Position numbers and translations under genes: made by a program. A stretch of DNA of 34,072 bases from Microbulbifer okhotskensis (GTDB lineage Bacteria; Pseudomonadota; Gammaproteobacteria; Pseudomonadales; Cellvibrionaceae), in the NCBI RefSeq assembly GCF_023895975.1, contig NZ_JALBWM010000046.1, positions 1 to 34,072 of the forward strand. The letters run 5' to 3'. Shown here piece by piece: positions 27,496-34,072 of this stretch. Below the pieces are notes generated by a model. It made no database searches. It had not been told where the DNA came from and worked only from the letters and a program-made list of their open reading frames with translations. Each line of letters begins with the position of its first letter. Within the stretch, counting starts at the first letter, position 1.

Positions 27496-28725
27496 ATGTC
27501 AGAACGCTGTGATTTGCTGATTACCAATTTAAATGTTGCCACTATGGATCCGTCCATTGCCGGTGGTTACGGTGTTATAGAGGACGCCGCAATCGCGGTA
27601 ACCAAGGGACGAATCGTGTGGATTGGTCCGCGGCGGGATCTGCCCGGATGTACCTCGGACCATATTGTCGATGGAGAGGGGCAGTGGGCGACCCCAGGCC
27701 TGATTGATTGCCACACTCACCTTGTTTACGGCGGGCACCGCGCAGGGGAGTTCGCCCGTCGTCTCGGCGGAGAGAGTTATGAAGAAGTCGCCCGCGCGGG
27801 TGGCGGTATTATCTCTACGGTACGCGCTACCCGTAGCGCAAGTGCTGAGACACTGTACAAGTTGGCGGAGCCGCGCCTGCGGGCTCTGATGGCTGAAGGT
27901 GTGACCACGGTAGAGATTAAGTCCGGTTATGGCTTGGACCTGGATACTGAGCTTAAGCAGCTACGCACAGCGAGGCGCTTGGCTCAACACAACCCGGTGG
28001 AGGTTGTGACGACTTGTTTGGCGGCGCACGCGTTGCCACCGGAGTACGATGGCCGTGCGGAAGAATATATCGACCTGATCTGCGAGCAGATACTGCCCGC
28101 CGTGGCGCGTGAACAACTGGCCGATGCGGTGGATATGTTTTGTGAGACGATAGGGTTTACTGTCGACCAGTGCCAGCGGGTTGTCGATGCCGCGAAAAAG
28201 CTCGATCTCCCGGTAAAAGTGCATGCTGAACAGTTGGCGCGTACCGGTGCTACCGAAATGGCGGCCAAGGTCGGCGCACTGTCGGTGGATCATATTGAAT
28301 ACATCAGTGATGCCGATGTGCGGGCAATGGCAGAAAGCGGCACTGTGGCAGTACTCCTGCCTGGTGCCTTTTATACCCTGCACGAGACACAGGTACCGCC
28401 GATAGAAAAACTGCGGGAAGCGGGCGTCTGTATGGCTTTAGCCACTGACCTGAATCCAGGTAGTTGTCCCATTGCCTCACTGCGTTTGATGATGAATATG
28501 GGGTGTCATTTATTCGGCTTAACGCCGGCGGAGGCGCTAGCCGGTGTTACTCGCTCCGCAGCACGTGCCCTGGGACTCTGTTGTTCCCGTGGTGTACTGC
28601 GCGAAGGTCTACGTGCGGATATCGTGCTTTGGCCTATGGATACCCCGGATCAGCTGGCCTACGAAGTGGGAGCGCTGAAGCCGACAAAGATTTTCCTGGG
28701 AGGTAGCGATGTTACAGCTTGCTGA
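27496..28725 (+). CDS. hutI: Imidazolonepropionase
   Basis: HutI hydrolyses imidazolonepropionate to N-formimino-glutamate. The 409-residue amidohydrolase shows the metal motif [16 protein letters not shown] (about residues 74-89), [21 protein letters not shown] with a metal His, VDHIEYIS, and [14 protein letters not shown]. The ATG at 27496 lacks a close ribosome site (AAAGGAAAAG is about 20 bases away), so translation may be weak. It overlaps the hutG start by 17 bases, showing coupled translation. Confidence 0.96.
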   Translation: MSERCDLLITNLNVATMDPSIAGGYGVIEDAAIAVTKGRIVWIGPRRDLPGCTSDHIVDGEGQWATPGLIDCHTHLVYGGHRAGEFARRLGGESYEEVARAGGGIISTVRATRSASAETLYKLAEPRLRALMAEGVTTVEIKSGYGLDLDTELKQLRTARRLAQHNPVEVVTTCLAAHALPPEYDGRAEEYIDLICEQILPAVAREQLADAVDMFCETIGFTVDQCQRVVDAAKKLDLPVKVHAEQLARTGATEMAAKVGALSVDHIEYISDADVRAMAESGTVAVLLPGAFYTLHETQVPPIEKLREAGVCMALATDLNPGSCPIASLRLMMNMGCHLFGLTPAEALAGVTRSAARALGLCCSRGVLREGLRADIVLWPMDTPDQLAYEVGALKPTKIFLGGSDVTAC

Positions 28726-29671
28726 TATGCATTTGTGGAGTGGTCGCACCGACAGTGAGGATGGTCGGGCCGGAGAGCGCTGGCATCAGCGAATTTCTCC
28801 CCTGCAGTTGGATGATCCTCCCGGTATGACTATTCTCGGTTTCGCTTCCGATGAGGGCGTGCGGAGAAATAAAGGACGCATCGGTGCGGCGAAGGGGCCG
28901 AGAATCCTACGTTTGGCGATGGCCAATCTGCCGGCTACGTTTGATGCACCCCTGTACGATGCCGGCAATGTCCGGGTCGAGCGGGAGGATCTTGAGTCTG
29001 CCCAATCCCTACTGGGTGCCCGCATTAATGAATTGCTGGGCGCAGGCCACTTCCCCCTGGTGTTAGGGGGGGGGCATGAAATAGCTTTTGGTAGCTACCA
29101 GGGCATTGCCCGTTGGATGCGTGAACACCAGCGCGATAGTAGCCTGGGTATTATCAATTTTGATGCGCATCTGGATTTGCGTACACCGTCTCCAAAGGGA
29201 TCATCGGGAACCCCATTTTTCCAAATTGCCGAGCAGTGCCGGATAAATGGGCGCGAATTCAATTATCTCTGTGTGGGAGCTGCGGATAACGCCAATACAC
29301 CGGCGCTATATCAGCGCGCCGATGAATTGGGTACTGAGGTTATTCGCGATCGCGAAATTAATAGCTGGAATTTGAAGAAGGTGAAGGCCCAGATTCGAGA
29401 GTTTACTGACAAGGTGGACTTTATTTACCTTACTGTTTGCCTGGATGTCTTGCCTGCGGCAGAGATGCCTGCCGTTAGCGCCCCCTCTGGTCGGGGTGTT
29501 TCAATGGCGCTGCTCGAAGAGCTTTTGGATATGGTTTTGGACTCAAACAAGGTTTGTCTCGCGGATATGGCCGAGTTCAATCCCTACTTTGATATAGAGG
29601 ATCACGGCGCACGCACTGCCGCACGACTCTGCTTCCAAATAGTAAATAGTGCGGCCCATCGTACCGCCTGA
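28709..29671 (+). CDS. hutG: Formimidoylglutamase (arginase-fold HutG)
   Basis: This 320-residue arginase/ureohydrolase-fold enzyme should hydrolyse N-formimino-glutamate to glutamate and formamide, completing the hut pathway. Mn ligands visible are His123 in GGGHE and Asp152, His154, Asp156 in NFDAHLD. In the last ligand motif, where arginases have D-x-D, the sequence reads [10 protein letters not shown], so Cys244 replaces the first Asp and Asp246 remains; whether this is normal for the HutG branch I cannot check. The start overlaps hutI and has a good GGAGG site. A long hairpin follows the gene. Confidence 0.92.
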   Translation: MLQLADMHLWSGRTDSEDGRAGERWHQRISPLQLDDPPGMTILGFASDEGVRRNKGRIGAAKGPRILRLAMANLPATFDAPLYDAGNVRVEREDLESAQSLLGARINELLGAGHFPLVLGGGHEIAFGSYQGIARWMREHQRDSSLGIINFDAHLDLRTPSPKGSSGTPFFQIAEQCRINGREFNYLCVGAADNANTPALYQRADELGTEVIRDREINSWNLKKVKAQIREFTDKVDFIYLTVCLDVLPAAEMPAVSAPSGRGVSMALLEELLDMVLDSNKVCLADMAEFNPYFDIEDHGARTAARLCFQIVNSAAHRTA

Positions 29672-29691
29672 ATTATTTTTAATTGGTTTTT

Positions 29692-29735
29692 AATACAGGA
29701 TTGCGGACGATGCTTATTGCCCGCAATCCTGTATT
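29692..29735. terminator. Perfect 15-bp hairpin downstream of hutG
   Basis: Arms 29692-29706 and 29721-29735 are exact reverse complements with a 14-base loop, 20 bases after the hutG stop. There is no T-run after the second arm, as at the hairpin beyond hutH. Confidence 0.6.
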
Positions 29736-29828
29736 GACTGAAAAATAATGACGCGCATTCGTTTACTGTATTAACTTTTTTACTTGTTTATAGGTTCGAA
29801 CGCCAGTCGAATACTTCCAGAGGCCGGA

Positions 29829-30719
29829 ATGATAAAAAACCTGGAAATTAATCATCTAAAAACCTTAAAAGCGCTGTTTGAATTTGGAAGCTTGTCCAGG
29901 GCCTCAGAACACCTACGGATATCCCAACAGGCTGTAAGTTCGCAGTTGAAAAAAATTAGAGAACTTGTTGGGGATAATCTGTTTGTGCGGACCGGCCATG
30001 GAGTGGCGCCTACCAATTATGCAAGGTTGATAGAACCACAGGTCTACCGAGTGCTTACTCTCCTCAATGAAATTCCGGCGCCGAATGATGTTGATCTGAA
30101 AAATGTGCATAGGACTTTGGTCATATCCGCGACAGACTACACACAGAAAATTATTCTTTCCGAACTGCTTGATGAGCTGAGAAATCATGCGCCCAAGACG
30201 AGATTGGTTGTAACAAACATCGAAAGCGCCACTCTGACTCAAAAAATGCATCAGGGTGAGATCGATCTTGCCTTTACTTCCGAAGGCTACGTACCAGAAG
30301 GCTTAGAGGCTGTATCACTATTTACAGAAAAGTATTTGTGTGTAACGACAAATAAAAAACCCTCCTCAGCGGGAGTACTGTCGCTTGATGAGCTGGTTAG
30401 CTATGGATTCATAATTACTTCACCAGGTGTGGGTGGCCTGAAAGGGTCGGCGGATTATTGGTTTGAAAAGCAAGGTTTTCAAAGAGATGTAGTTATTTCC
30501 GTTCCATCCTTTTTTATGGCCAAGGAATACCTGAAGAAAACAGATGCAGTTGGCTTTATACCCTCCCGTCTTTTACCAGAAAAAGGCTTATCTGAAATTT
30601 TTCTTGAGAAGTATCCGCCGGGGTATGAAGTTGTGGCAGCATTTCATCCCGGTGCGCGGCATGATCCACTATTGAATTGGTTAATTGATAAGCTCACGGA
30701 ACGATTCCGAAATCAATAA
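29829..30719 (+). CDS. LysR-family transcriptional regulator
   Basis: From the ATG at 29829, with GAGG upstream, this is 296 residues. The N-terminal helix-turn-helix (about 8-66) reads HLKTLKALFEFGSLSRASEHLRISQQAVSSQLKKIRELVGDNLFVRTGHGVAPT, typical of LysR. The C-terminal effector domain follows (about 90-290). The effector is unknown. It lies after hutG on the same strand and 98 bases before a RidA-family gene, also on the same strand; the pair may be a regulator and its target. AT-content is higher than in the hut genes, suggesting a different origin. Confidence 0.9.
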   Translation: MIKNLEINHLKTLKALFEFGSLSRASEHLRISQQAVSSQLKKIRELVGDNLFVRTGHGVAPTNYARLIEPQVYRVLTLLNEIPAPNDVDLKNVHRTLVISATDYTQKIILSELLDELRNHAPKTRLVVTNIESATLTQKMHQGEIDLAFTSEGYVPEGLEAVSLFTEKYLCVTTNKKPSSAGVLSLDELVSYGFIITSPGVGGLKGSADYWFEKQGFQRDVVISVPSFFMAKEYLKKTDAVGFIPSRLLPEKGLSEIFLEKYPPGYEVVAAFHPGARHDPLLNWLIDKLTERFRNQ

Positions 30720-30817
30720 ACTATAGCTTGTAACCGTAACAAGCCTGGGTTGATCGCTCGCCCAGGTTATCACCCATACTATAAGTCTTCAGTTATCTGT
30801 AGGCTTATAGGCTTTAT

Positions 30818-31219
30818 ATGAGTATTGTAAATATTAATCCGGATTCGCTTTATGACGGTAGTCCGTTCAGCCTTTCCCAGGCTAAAGTAGATACAGTCAG
30901 CGGTCTGATATTTGTATCCGGACAGGTGGACTGGGGTAGGGATTATGAAGTTATCAACAAGACAATTGAGGCACAAACAGAAAATGTGGCAAAAAATCTA
31001 CTCACAGTTCTAGAAGAAAGCAGTTCTGCTGTAGAATATTTACTCCATTTACGTATTTATATAAGAGGTGAGCTCGCTAATCATATGCCTAAGGTTGTAC
31101 CAATTATTGCCAAATATCTAGGTGCCGCCCGTCCAGCGATAACCGGCATAGGGGTAGCTTCTTTAGCCACACCAGATACTTTAATTGAAATCGAGGCTGT
31201 GGCTAAAATATTGACTTAG
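30818..31219 (+). CDS. RidA-family (YjgF/YER057c) protein
   Basis: RidA-type enzymes hydrolyse reactive enamine/imine intermediates such as those from PLP-dependent dehydratases. This 133-residue protein retains Arg105 in GAARPA, equal in number to the key Arg of E. coli RidA, and Glu in LIEIEAVA near the end. The N-terminal region FSLSQAKVDTVSGLIFVSGQVDW fits the family. It could be RidA proper or a sister subfamily (Rid1-7); the T/V-rich REF is too diverged for me to place. It follows a LysR gene. Confidence 0.85.
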   Translation: MSIVNINPDSLYDGSPFSLSQAKVDTVSGLIFVSGQVDWGRDYEVINKTIEAQTENVAKNLLTVLEESSSAVEYLLHLRIYIRGELANHMPKVVPIIAKYLGAARPAITGIGVASLATPDTLIEIEAVAKILT

Positions 31220-31229
31220 ACTTGTTCAA

Positions 31230-31253
31230 AGTAGCCCTGCAAGCGGGGCTACT
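31230..31253 (+). terminator. Hairpin after the RidA-family gene
   Basis: AGTAGCCC and GGGCTACT form an 8-bp stem with an 8-base loop 11 bases after the stop. The following sequence is only moderately T-rich (GTGCTCTTTCTG), so termination is plausible but not certain. Confidence 0.5.
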
Positions 31254-31347
31254 GTGCTCTTTCTGCAGTACCTCGGTGTTCTCTTAATTGAGAGCCGGCC
31301 GGAACCGAAGTTGCTCGTACCGTTATTAATTGGATCTATTGCTAGTT

Positions 31348-31770
31348 TCAAGTCGAAACGTGCAGACGCACATCGACATTGCCACGGGTTGCATGGGAGT
31401 AAGGGCAAACCTCTTCATGGGCGGTATTGGCGAGTTTCTTTGCTGTGGTCTGATCTAGCCCCGGAAGATGGATATAAAGATCAATATCCAAACCGAAACC
31501 CTTGCCAAGTGTGCCTATTCCAACTTCGGCACACACAGTGGTCTCATCCGCCACCTTTACCTTTTTCTTGCCCGCAACAAACTTGATAGCACCAATAAAG
31601 CATGCAGCATAGCCTGCCGCAAATAGCTGTTCTGGGTTGGTGCCCTTACCACCGGCGCCTCCTAATTCCTTTGGCATACTGAGTTTTACATGTAGTTTCC
31701 CATCTGAAGATTCAGCTTCGCCCTCACGGCCACCGTTGGCTTTAGCTACAGCTTTATATAGAGCGTGCAT
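31348..31770 (-). CDS. ohr: Organic hydroperoxide resistance protein (Ohr/OsmC family)
   Basis: Ohr reduces organic and lipid hydroperoxides with two Cys. The 140-residue product has Cys57 in AAGYAACFIGAIKFVA and Cys122 in EEVCPYSHATRGN, the Ohr-type pair, plus TNPEQLFAAGYAACF. The N-terminal YKAVAKANGGREGEAESSDGKLHVKLSMP is typical. An OhrR repressor is not seen nearby. It converges with the RidA-family gene. Confidence 0.94.
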   Translation of the reverse strand: MHALYKAVAKANGGREGEAESSDGKLHVKLSMPKELGGAGGKGTNPEQLFAAGYAACFIGAIKFVAGKKKVKVADETTVCAEVGIGTLGKGFGLDIDLYIHLPGLDQTTAKKLANTAHEEVCPYSHATRGNVDVRLHVST

Positions 31771-32238
31771 ATGAATGTCCTCGTGATCGTATTGGAAACA
31801 GTTGAGTGTACTGAGAGTCAGGATATGTTCCAGCTGGCTGTGAATGTCGGCTATTGGTAAACAAGTGCGCTAGCAATGGGTAGGGTAAGTTGCCTTAACT
31901 AGTGTGGCTAGACCGCTAAAGAAAAAGTAGTTGAAATTTGGTGCACTGCTGAAATCAACGCGTTGTTGAGGCTGTTTTCTCAGGTCGAGTGTCTATCGGC
32001 CTCATAGAGCCAGTGGACCCTGGATGGATGTCCCTGGTCGACCAGCAGATGGCTTTAGGGCACTCATCCATCTAATAGTGATGTGAACTGTGTAAACGAA
32101 AGGCTTCGAGGGGCGAAATGGACAACTGCAGATCACCTTACCCTGTCCACAGTGCCGACGTAATTAGCACATAGGTAAACCCTAGATTCCCACAATGACC
32201 GACACACTTGGCGATAGCTAAGGGGGCCAGCTCAGGTT
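31771..32238. other. Gene-free stretch before the IS200 remnant
   Basis: Six-frame reading shows no gene. A 39-codon stop-to-stop plus-strand frame near 31950-32075 (ending SLVDQQMALGHSSI) looks weakly protein-like and may be a relic. ATGGATG/CATCCAT arms at 32024-32030 and 32065-32071 are short. Confidence 0.35.
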
Positions 32239-32631
32239 AAAGATGATTGTAGGTAGCACCTGGTATATGTGCCAAAGAATCAAATGGGGGCATTGAGGCG
32301 GGAGATTGGAGTGATATTTTGAGGGTTATGCTGTCAATAGGGCATTGAGTGGGTCGAGACGTACACAATGAGGGATCTTATTCATGTGATGTTAATGATT
32401 CCTCCAAAGTTCAGTGCTTCCAATCCGGTTGGGTCTCTAAAAGGGAAATTTGCGATCTAGATATTTCGGATGTACAAGCATGTACAGAGAAATTTCACAG
32501 GAAGATACTTTTGGGCTGGAGGCTACTGCGTGAGTACAGTGGGGCTAGACGAGTAGGTGATTGGAGAGTACATCAAAAATCAAGAAATTGAAGAGCACCA
32601 CCAAGAGCAGATGGAATTGGCGGGATTGTAA
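32239..32631 (+). pseudogene. tnpA: IS200/IS605-family TnpA (Y1 HUH transposase) remnant with several in-frame stops
   Basis: One plus-strand frame reads through the whole remnant: HLVYVPK, GALRREIGVIF, GIEWVETYTMRDLIHVMLMIPPKF, PVGSLKGKFAI, RNFTGRYFWAGGYCVSTVGLDE, VIGEYIKNQE and a Gln/Glu-rich tail ending MELAGL at the TAA (32629-32631). This is the order of motifs in IS200-type TnpA. The frame is broken by TAG at 32254, TGA at 32320, TAG at 32338, TAG at 32458 and TAG at 32554, and about 4 codons appear lost after VPK. The HUH motif is LIH instead of HIH; the catalytic Tyr of EYIKNQE remains. It is clearly dead. A GCCCC/GGGGC hairpin follows, as at IS200 right ends. An 80-codon frame over 32349-32591 lies in the wrong frame and is rejected. 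Confidence 0.85.
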
Positions 32632-32634
32632 CTA

Positions 32635-32655
32635 GCCCCCTCTGGGGCCTTTTAC
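32635..32655 (+). other. Hairpin after the tnpA remnant, probable IS200 right-end stem-loop
   Basis: GCCCC (32635-32639) and GGGGC (32644-32648) pair around CTCT four bases after the remnant's stop, followed by CTTTTA. IS200/IS605 ends carry such subterminal hairpins, which serve as transposase binding sites. It could equally be a weak terminator. The element's left end could not be placed. Confidence 0.5.
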
Positions 32656-32805
32656 CTTCCACCGAGCCGTTGCTGATTCCGCAATAGTAGCTCTACTAAC
32701 AATATATGCCATTGGATGGCACTAGTAACGCACTTAGCGGGGAAATGTTTTGTAAGGTTTTTCGCGTCATCGGTACAGTATTCATTAGTGTAAAGAGAGT
32801 AACCG

Positions 32806-33309
32806 GTGGAATTGCGAGATCAATTGTTTCAACAGGCGATAGCTGAGCATACGCAGGGGGTGTCTCGCGTAGCGCGTAGTTATGTGCGTTCCACTGCGGA
32901 GCAAGAAGATCTACTGCTGGAAATATGGCTGGGGTTGTGGCGAGCTCTTCCCGCCTTTCTTGGCGATGCCAGCCTCAAAACATTTGTATACCGTATTGCA
33001 CACAATCGCTGTGTGACGGAGATAGCCCGACGAAAGCCGCAACATGCTGGTGAAGAAGAATTGATGGAAGTTGTGGACAGCCATCCTGGGCCCGACGAGT
33101 GTCTAGCAGCTGAGCGTAAATCCGAGAGTCTTGTCAATGCGGTACAACGTCTCCCGCTGGGATTGCGCCAAACGTTGACCTTGCGTCTGGAAGGTCTGAG
33201 CTATGCGGAGATCTCTGAAGTGCTTGGTATTAGTGAAAGTAATATTGCCGTGCGGCTTAACCGAGCAAAAGAACGGCTGAACATTTACCTGTCGGGTGGT
33301 GAGAAATGA
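32806..33309 (+). CDS. ECF-type RNA polymerase sigma factor
   Basis: This 167-residue sigma-70-family protein starts at GTG with GAGAG upstream. Region 2 lies at about residues 30-75 (EQEDLLLEIWLGLWRALPAFLGDASLKTFVYRIAHNRCVTEIAR) and region 4 at about 112-160 (RLPLGLRQTLTLRLEGLSYAEISEVLGISESNIAVRLNRAKERL), with no region 3, as in ECF sigmas. The promoter it recognises is unknown. It overlaps the next reading frame (ATGA), which encodes a broken membrane protein, so its normal partner may be lost. Confidence 0.93.
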   Translation: MELRDQLFQQAIAEHTQGVSRVARSYVRSTAEQEDLLLEIWLGLWRALPAFLGDASLKTFVYRIAHNRCVTEIARRKPQHAGEEELMEVVDSHPGPDECLAAERKSESLVNAVQRLPLGLRQTLTLRLEGLSYAEISEVLGISESNIAVRLNRAKERLNIYLSGGEK

Positions 33310-33898
33310 ATGAAACGAACAGTGAAAAGCAGTGGTTAGAATTGGAAAGCCTATGGAGGCGATAGCCGGTTAGAGTGGAGGTACCTTCTGAATTACTGAA
33401 ATGGGTATACCGACAAGAGCGACGTATGCGTCTTGTCGTTGCCTCTGAGTTTTTTCTGTGGGGAATAGTGGCTATCTATCTTGTCATGACGATACTGAAT
33501 AAAAACCTACCCGACACGCCGGCCAGACTATTTTTTGCATTTAGTATTTTTTTCTTGGGTGTTGGTTTTACGATAGTAAATCGCCGTGGATTGTGGGGCC
33601 TTTGGAGGAGACAGCACAAGGTTATATCGATCTGGCACTATTAAGACTGCGTCGTAAACGAAGAGAAGTACACTCCAGTTGGCTTTATCTGTTAATGCAG
33701 CTAAGCGTTCTTGGAATTTGGCATCTTGTATCTATAGAAGTAGATTCGATTCCCCCACTGGTACGCAACGCTCAAGAAGCATCCTTGGTTATCTCGGGTT
33801 TAACTGCCTTTTTAGCTGTTTATAGCTACTACATCTACTGGCGCACTGGACGTGAAAGGCTATGCCTACAAGAGTTACAGGAAAAACACCTCAATTAA
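33306..33898 (+). pseudogene. Membrane protein partner of the ECF sigma (possible anti-sigma), broken by a stop and a 1-base deletion
   Basis: The ATG overlaps the sigma stop (ATGA). The frame gives MNETNSEKQWLELESLWRR, then TAG (33363-33365), then continues in the same frame with RVEVPSELLKWVYRQERRMR and a membrane segment. Near 33596-33598 it jumps frame: restoring one base in TGG-GG-CC would join RRGLW to RPLEETAQGYIDLALLRLRRKRREV, a natural run. The mended gene would have 197 residues, with about four membrane segments (two in each half). Position and coupling suggest a regulator of the sigma factor, but no zinc anti-sigma motif is visible. Two lesions make true decay likelier than one sequencing error. 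Confidence 0.75.
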
Positions 33899-34072
33899 AT
33901 GTAAAGAATATGCTTGAGCCGAGACAGTAGATAGTCACTGTGAGTGAAATCAAAATAAGGAATTACAGGCTATGTTTACAGATTTTGTGAAGTTAACTTC
34001 CAGCTTCATGGAAATCCCAGGGCTGTCCCATATAAATCAGCTTAAATCGTGACTGTAATTATCTTGTCTAAA

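Noticed and set aside
32349..32591. 80-codon plus-strand frame
   Set aside because: It lies in a different frame over the IS200 TnpA remnant, whose true frame gives recognisable transposase motifs.
33972..34052. 26-codon plus-strand frame (MFTDFVKLTSSF...) with AAGGA upstream
   Set aside because: Has a fair ribosome site but is very short, unrecognised, and near the window end; cannot be supported alone.
1..34072. CRISPR array, rRNA genes, riboswitch or prophage
   Set aside because: No regularly spaced repeats, rRNA segments, riboswitch-like leaders or phage gene sets were seen.

Overview
The window looks like a chromosomal segment of a marine gammaproteobacterium. Gene content and order (asmA-mutY-yggX-tRNA-Phe, hisBHAF, ctpA/envC/gpmI, rhodanese-grxC-secB, hut genes) recall the Pseudomonas/Cellvibrionales neighbourhood. 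A Microbulbifer-like member of Cellvibrionales is my best guess, from memory of synteny and protein style, not from any search.

Layout. (1) 1-1190: AT-rich flank with a frameshifted, edge-truncated PD-(D/E)XK nuclease-like gene and little else, next to the 3' end of a tRNA-Phe. (2) 1192-5000, minus strand: asmA-like, mutY, yggX, then tRNA-Phe with its own promoter and terminator. (3) 5164-7628, minus: a TonB-dependent receptor with two His/Glu/Asp-rich loops and a small secreted Cys/His protein, probably for zinc uptake. (4) 7745-10533, plus: histidine biosynthesis hisB-hisH-hisA-hisF. (5) 10573-14999, minus: gpmI-envC-ctpA (glycolysis and cell-wall hydrolase control). (6) 15199-18636, plus: rhodanese-like, grxC, secB, then a thioesterase-SDR-Smr cluster. 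(7) 18719-22881: two META-like lipoproteins, pyruvate kinase, a 58-residue lipoprotein and two Tyr-rich lipoproteins. (8) 23166-29671: histidine degradation, hutC-hutU-hutH on minus divergent from hutI-hutG on plus, with a palindromic HutC-type operator between them and a long perfect hairpin beyond each end. (9) 29829-31770: LysR regulator, RidA-family protein, Ohr peroxidase. (10) 31771-34072: decayed or accessory end with an IS200/IS605-type TnpA remnant, an ECF sigma factor, and its membrane-protein partner broken by a nonsense codon and a one-base deletion.

The window holds both histidine synthesis and histidine breakdown, which need opposite regulation; the sequence shows an operator only for hut. 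Nothing here is clearly a wholly new system. The most useful new observations are three broken genes that emerge only when frames are joined or stops are read through (1-478, 32239-32631, 33306-33898), a small lipoprotein missed by length cut-offs (21526-21702), and the metal-loop receptor with its small partner.
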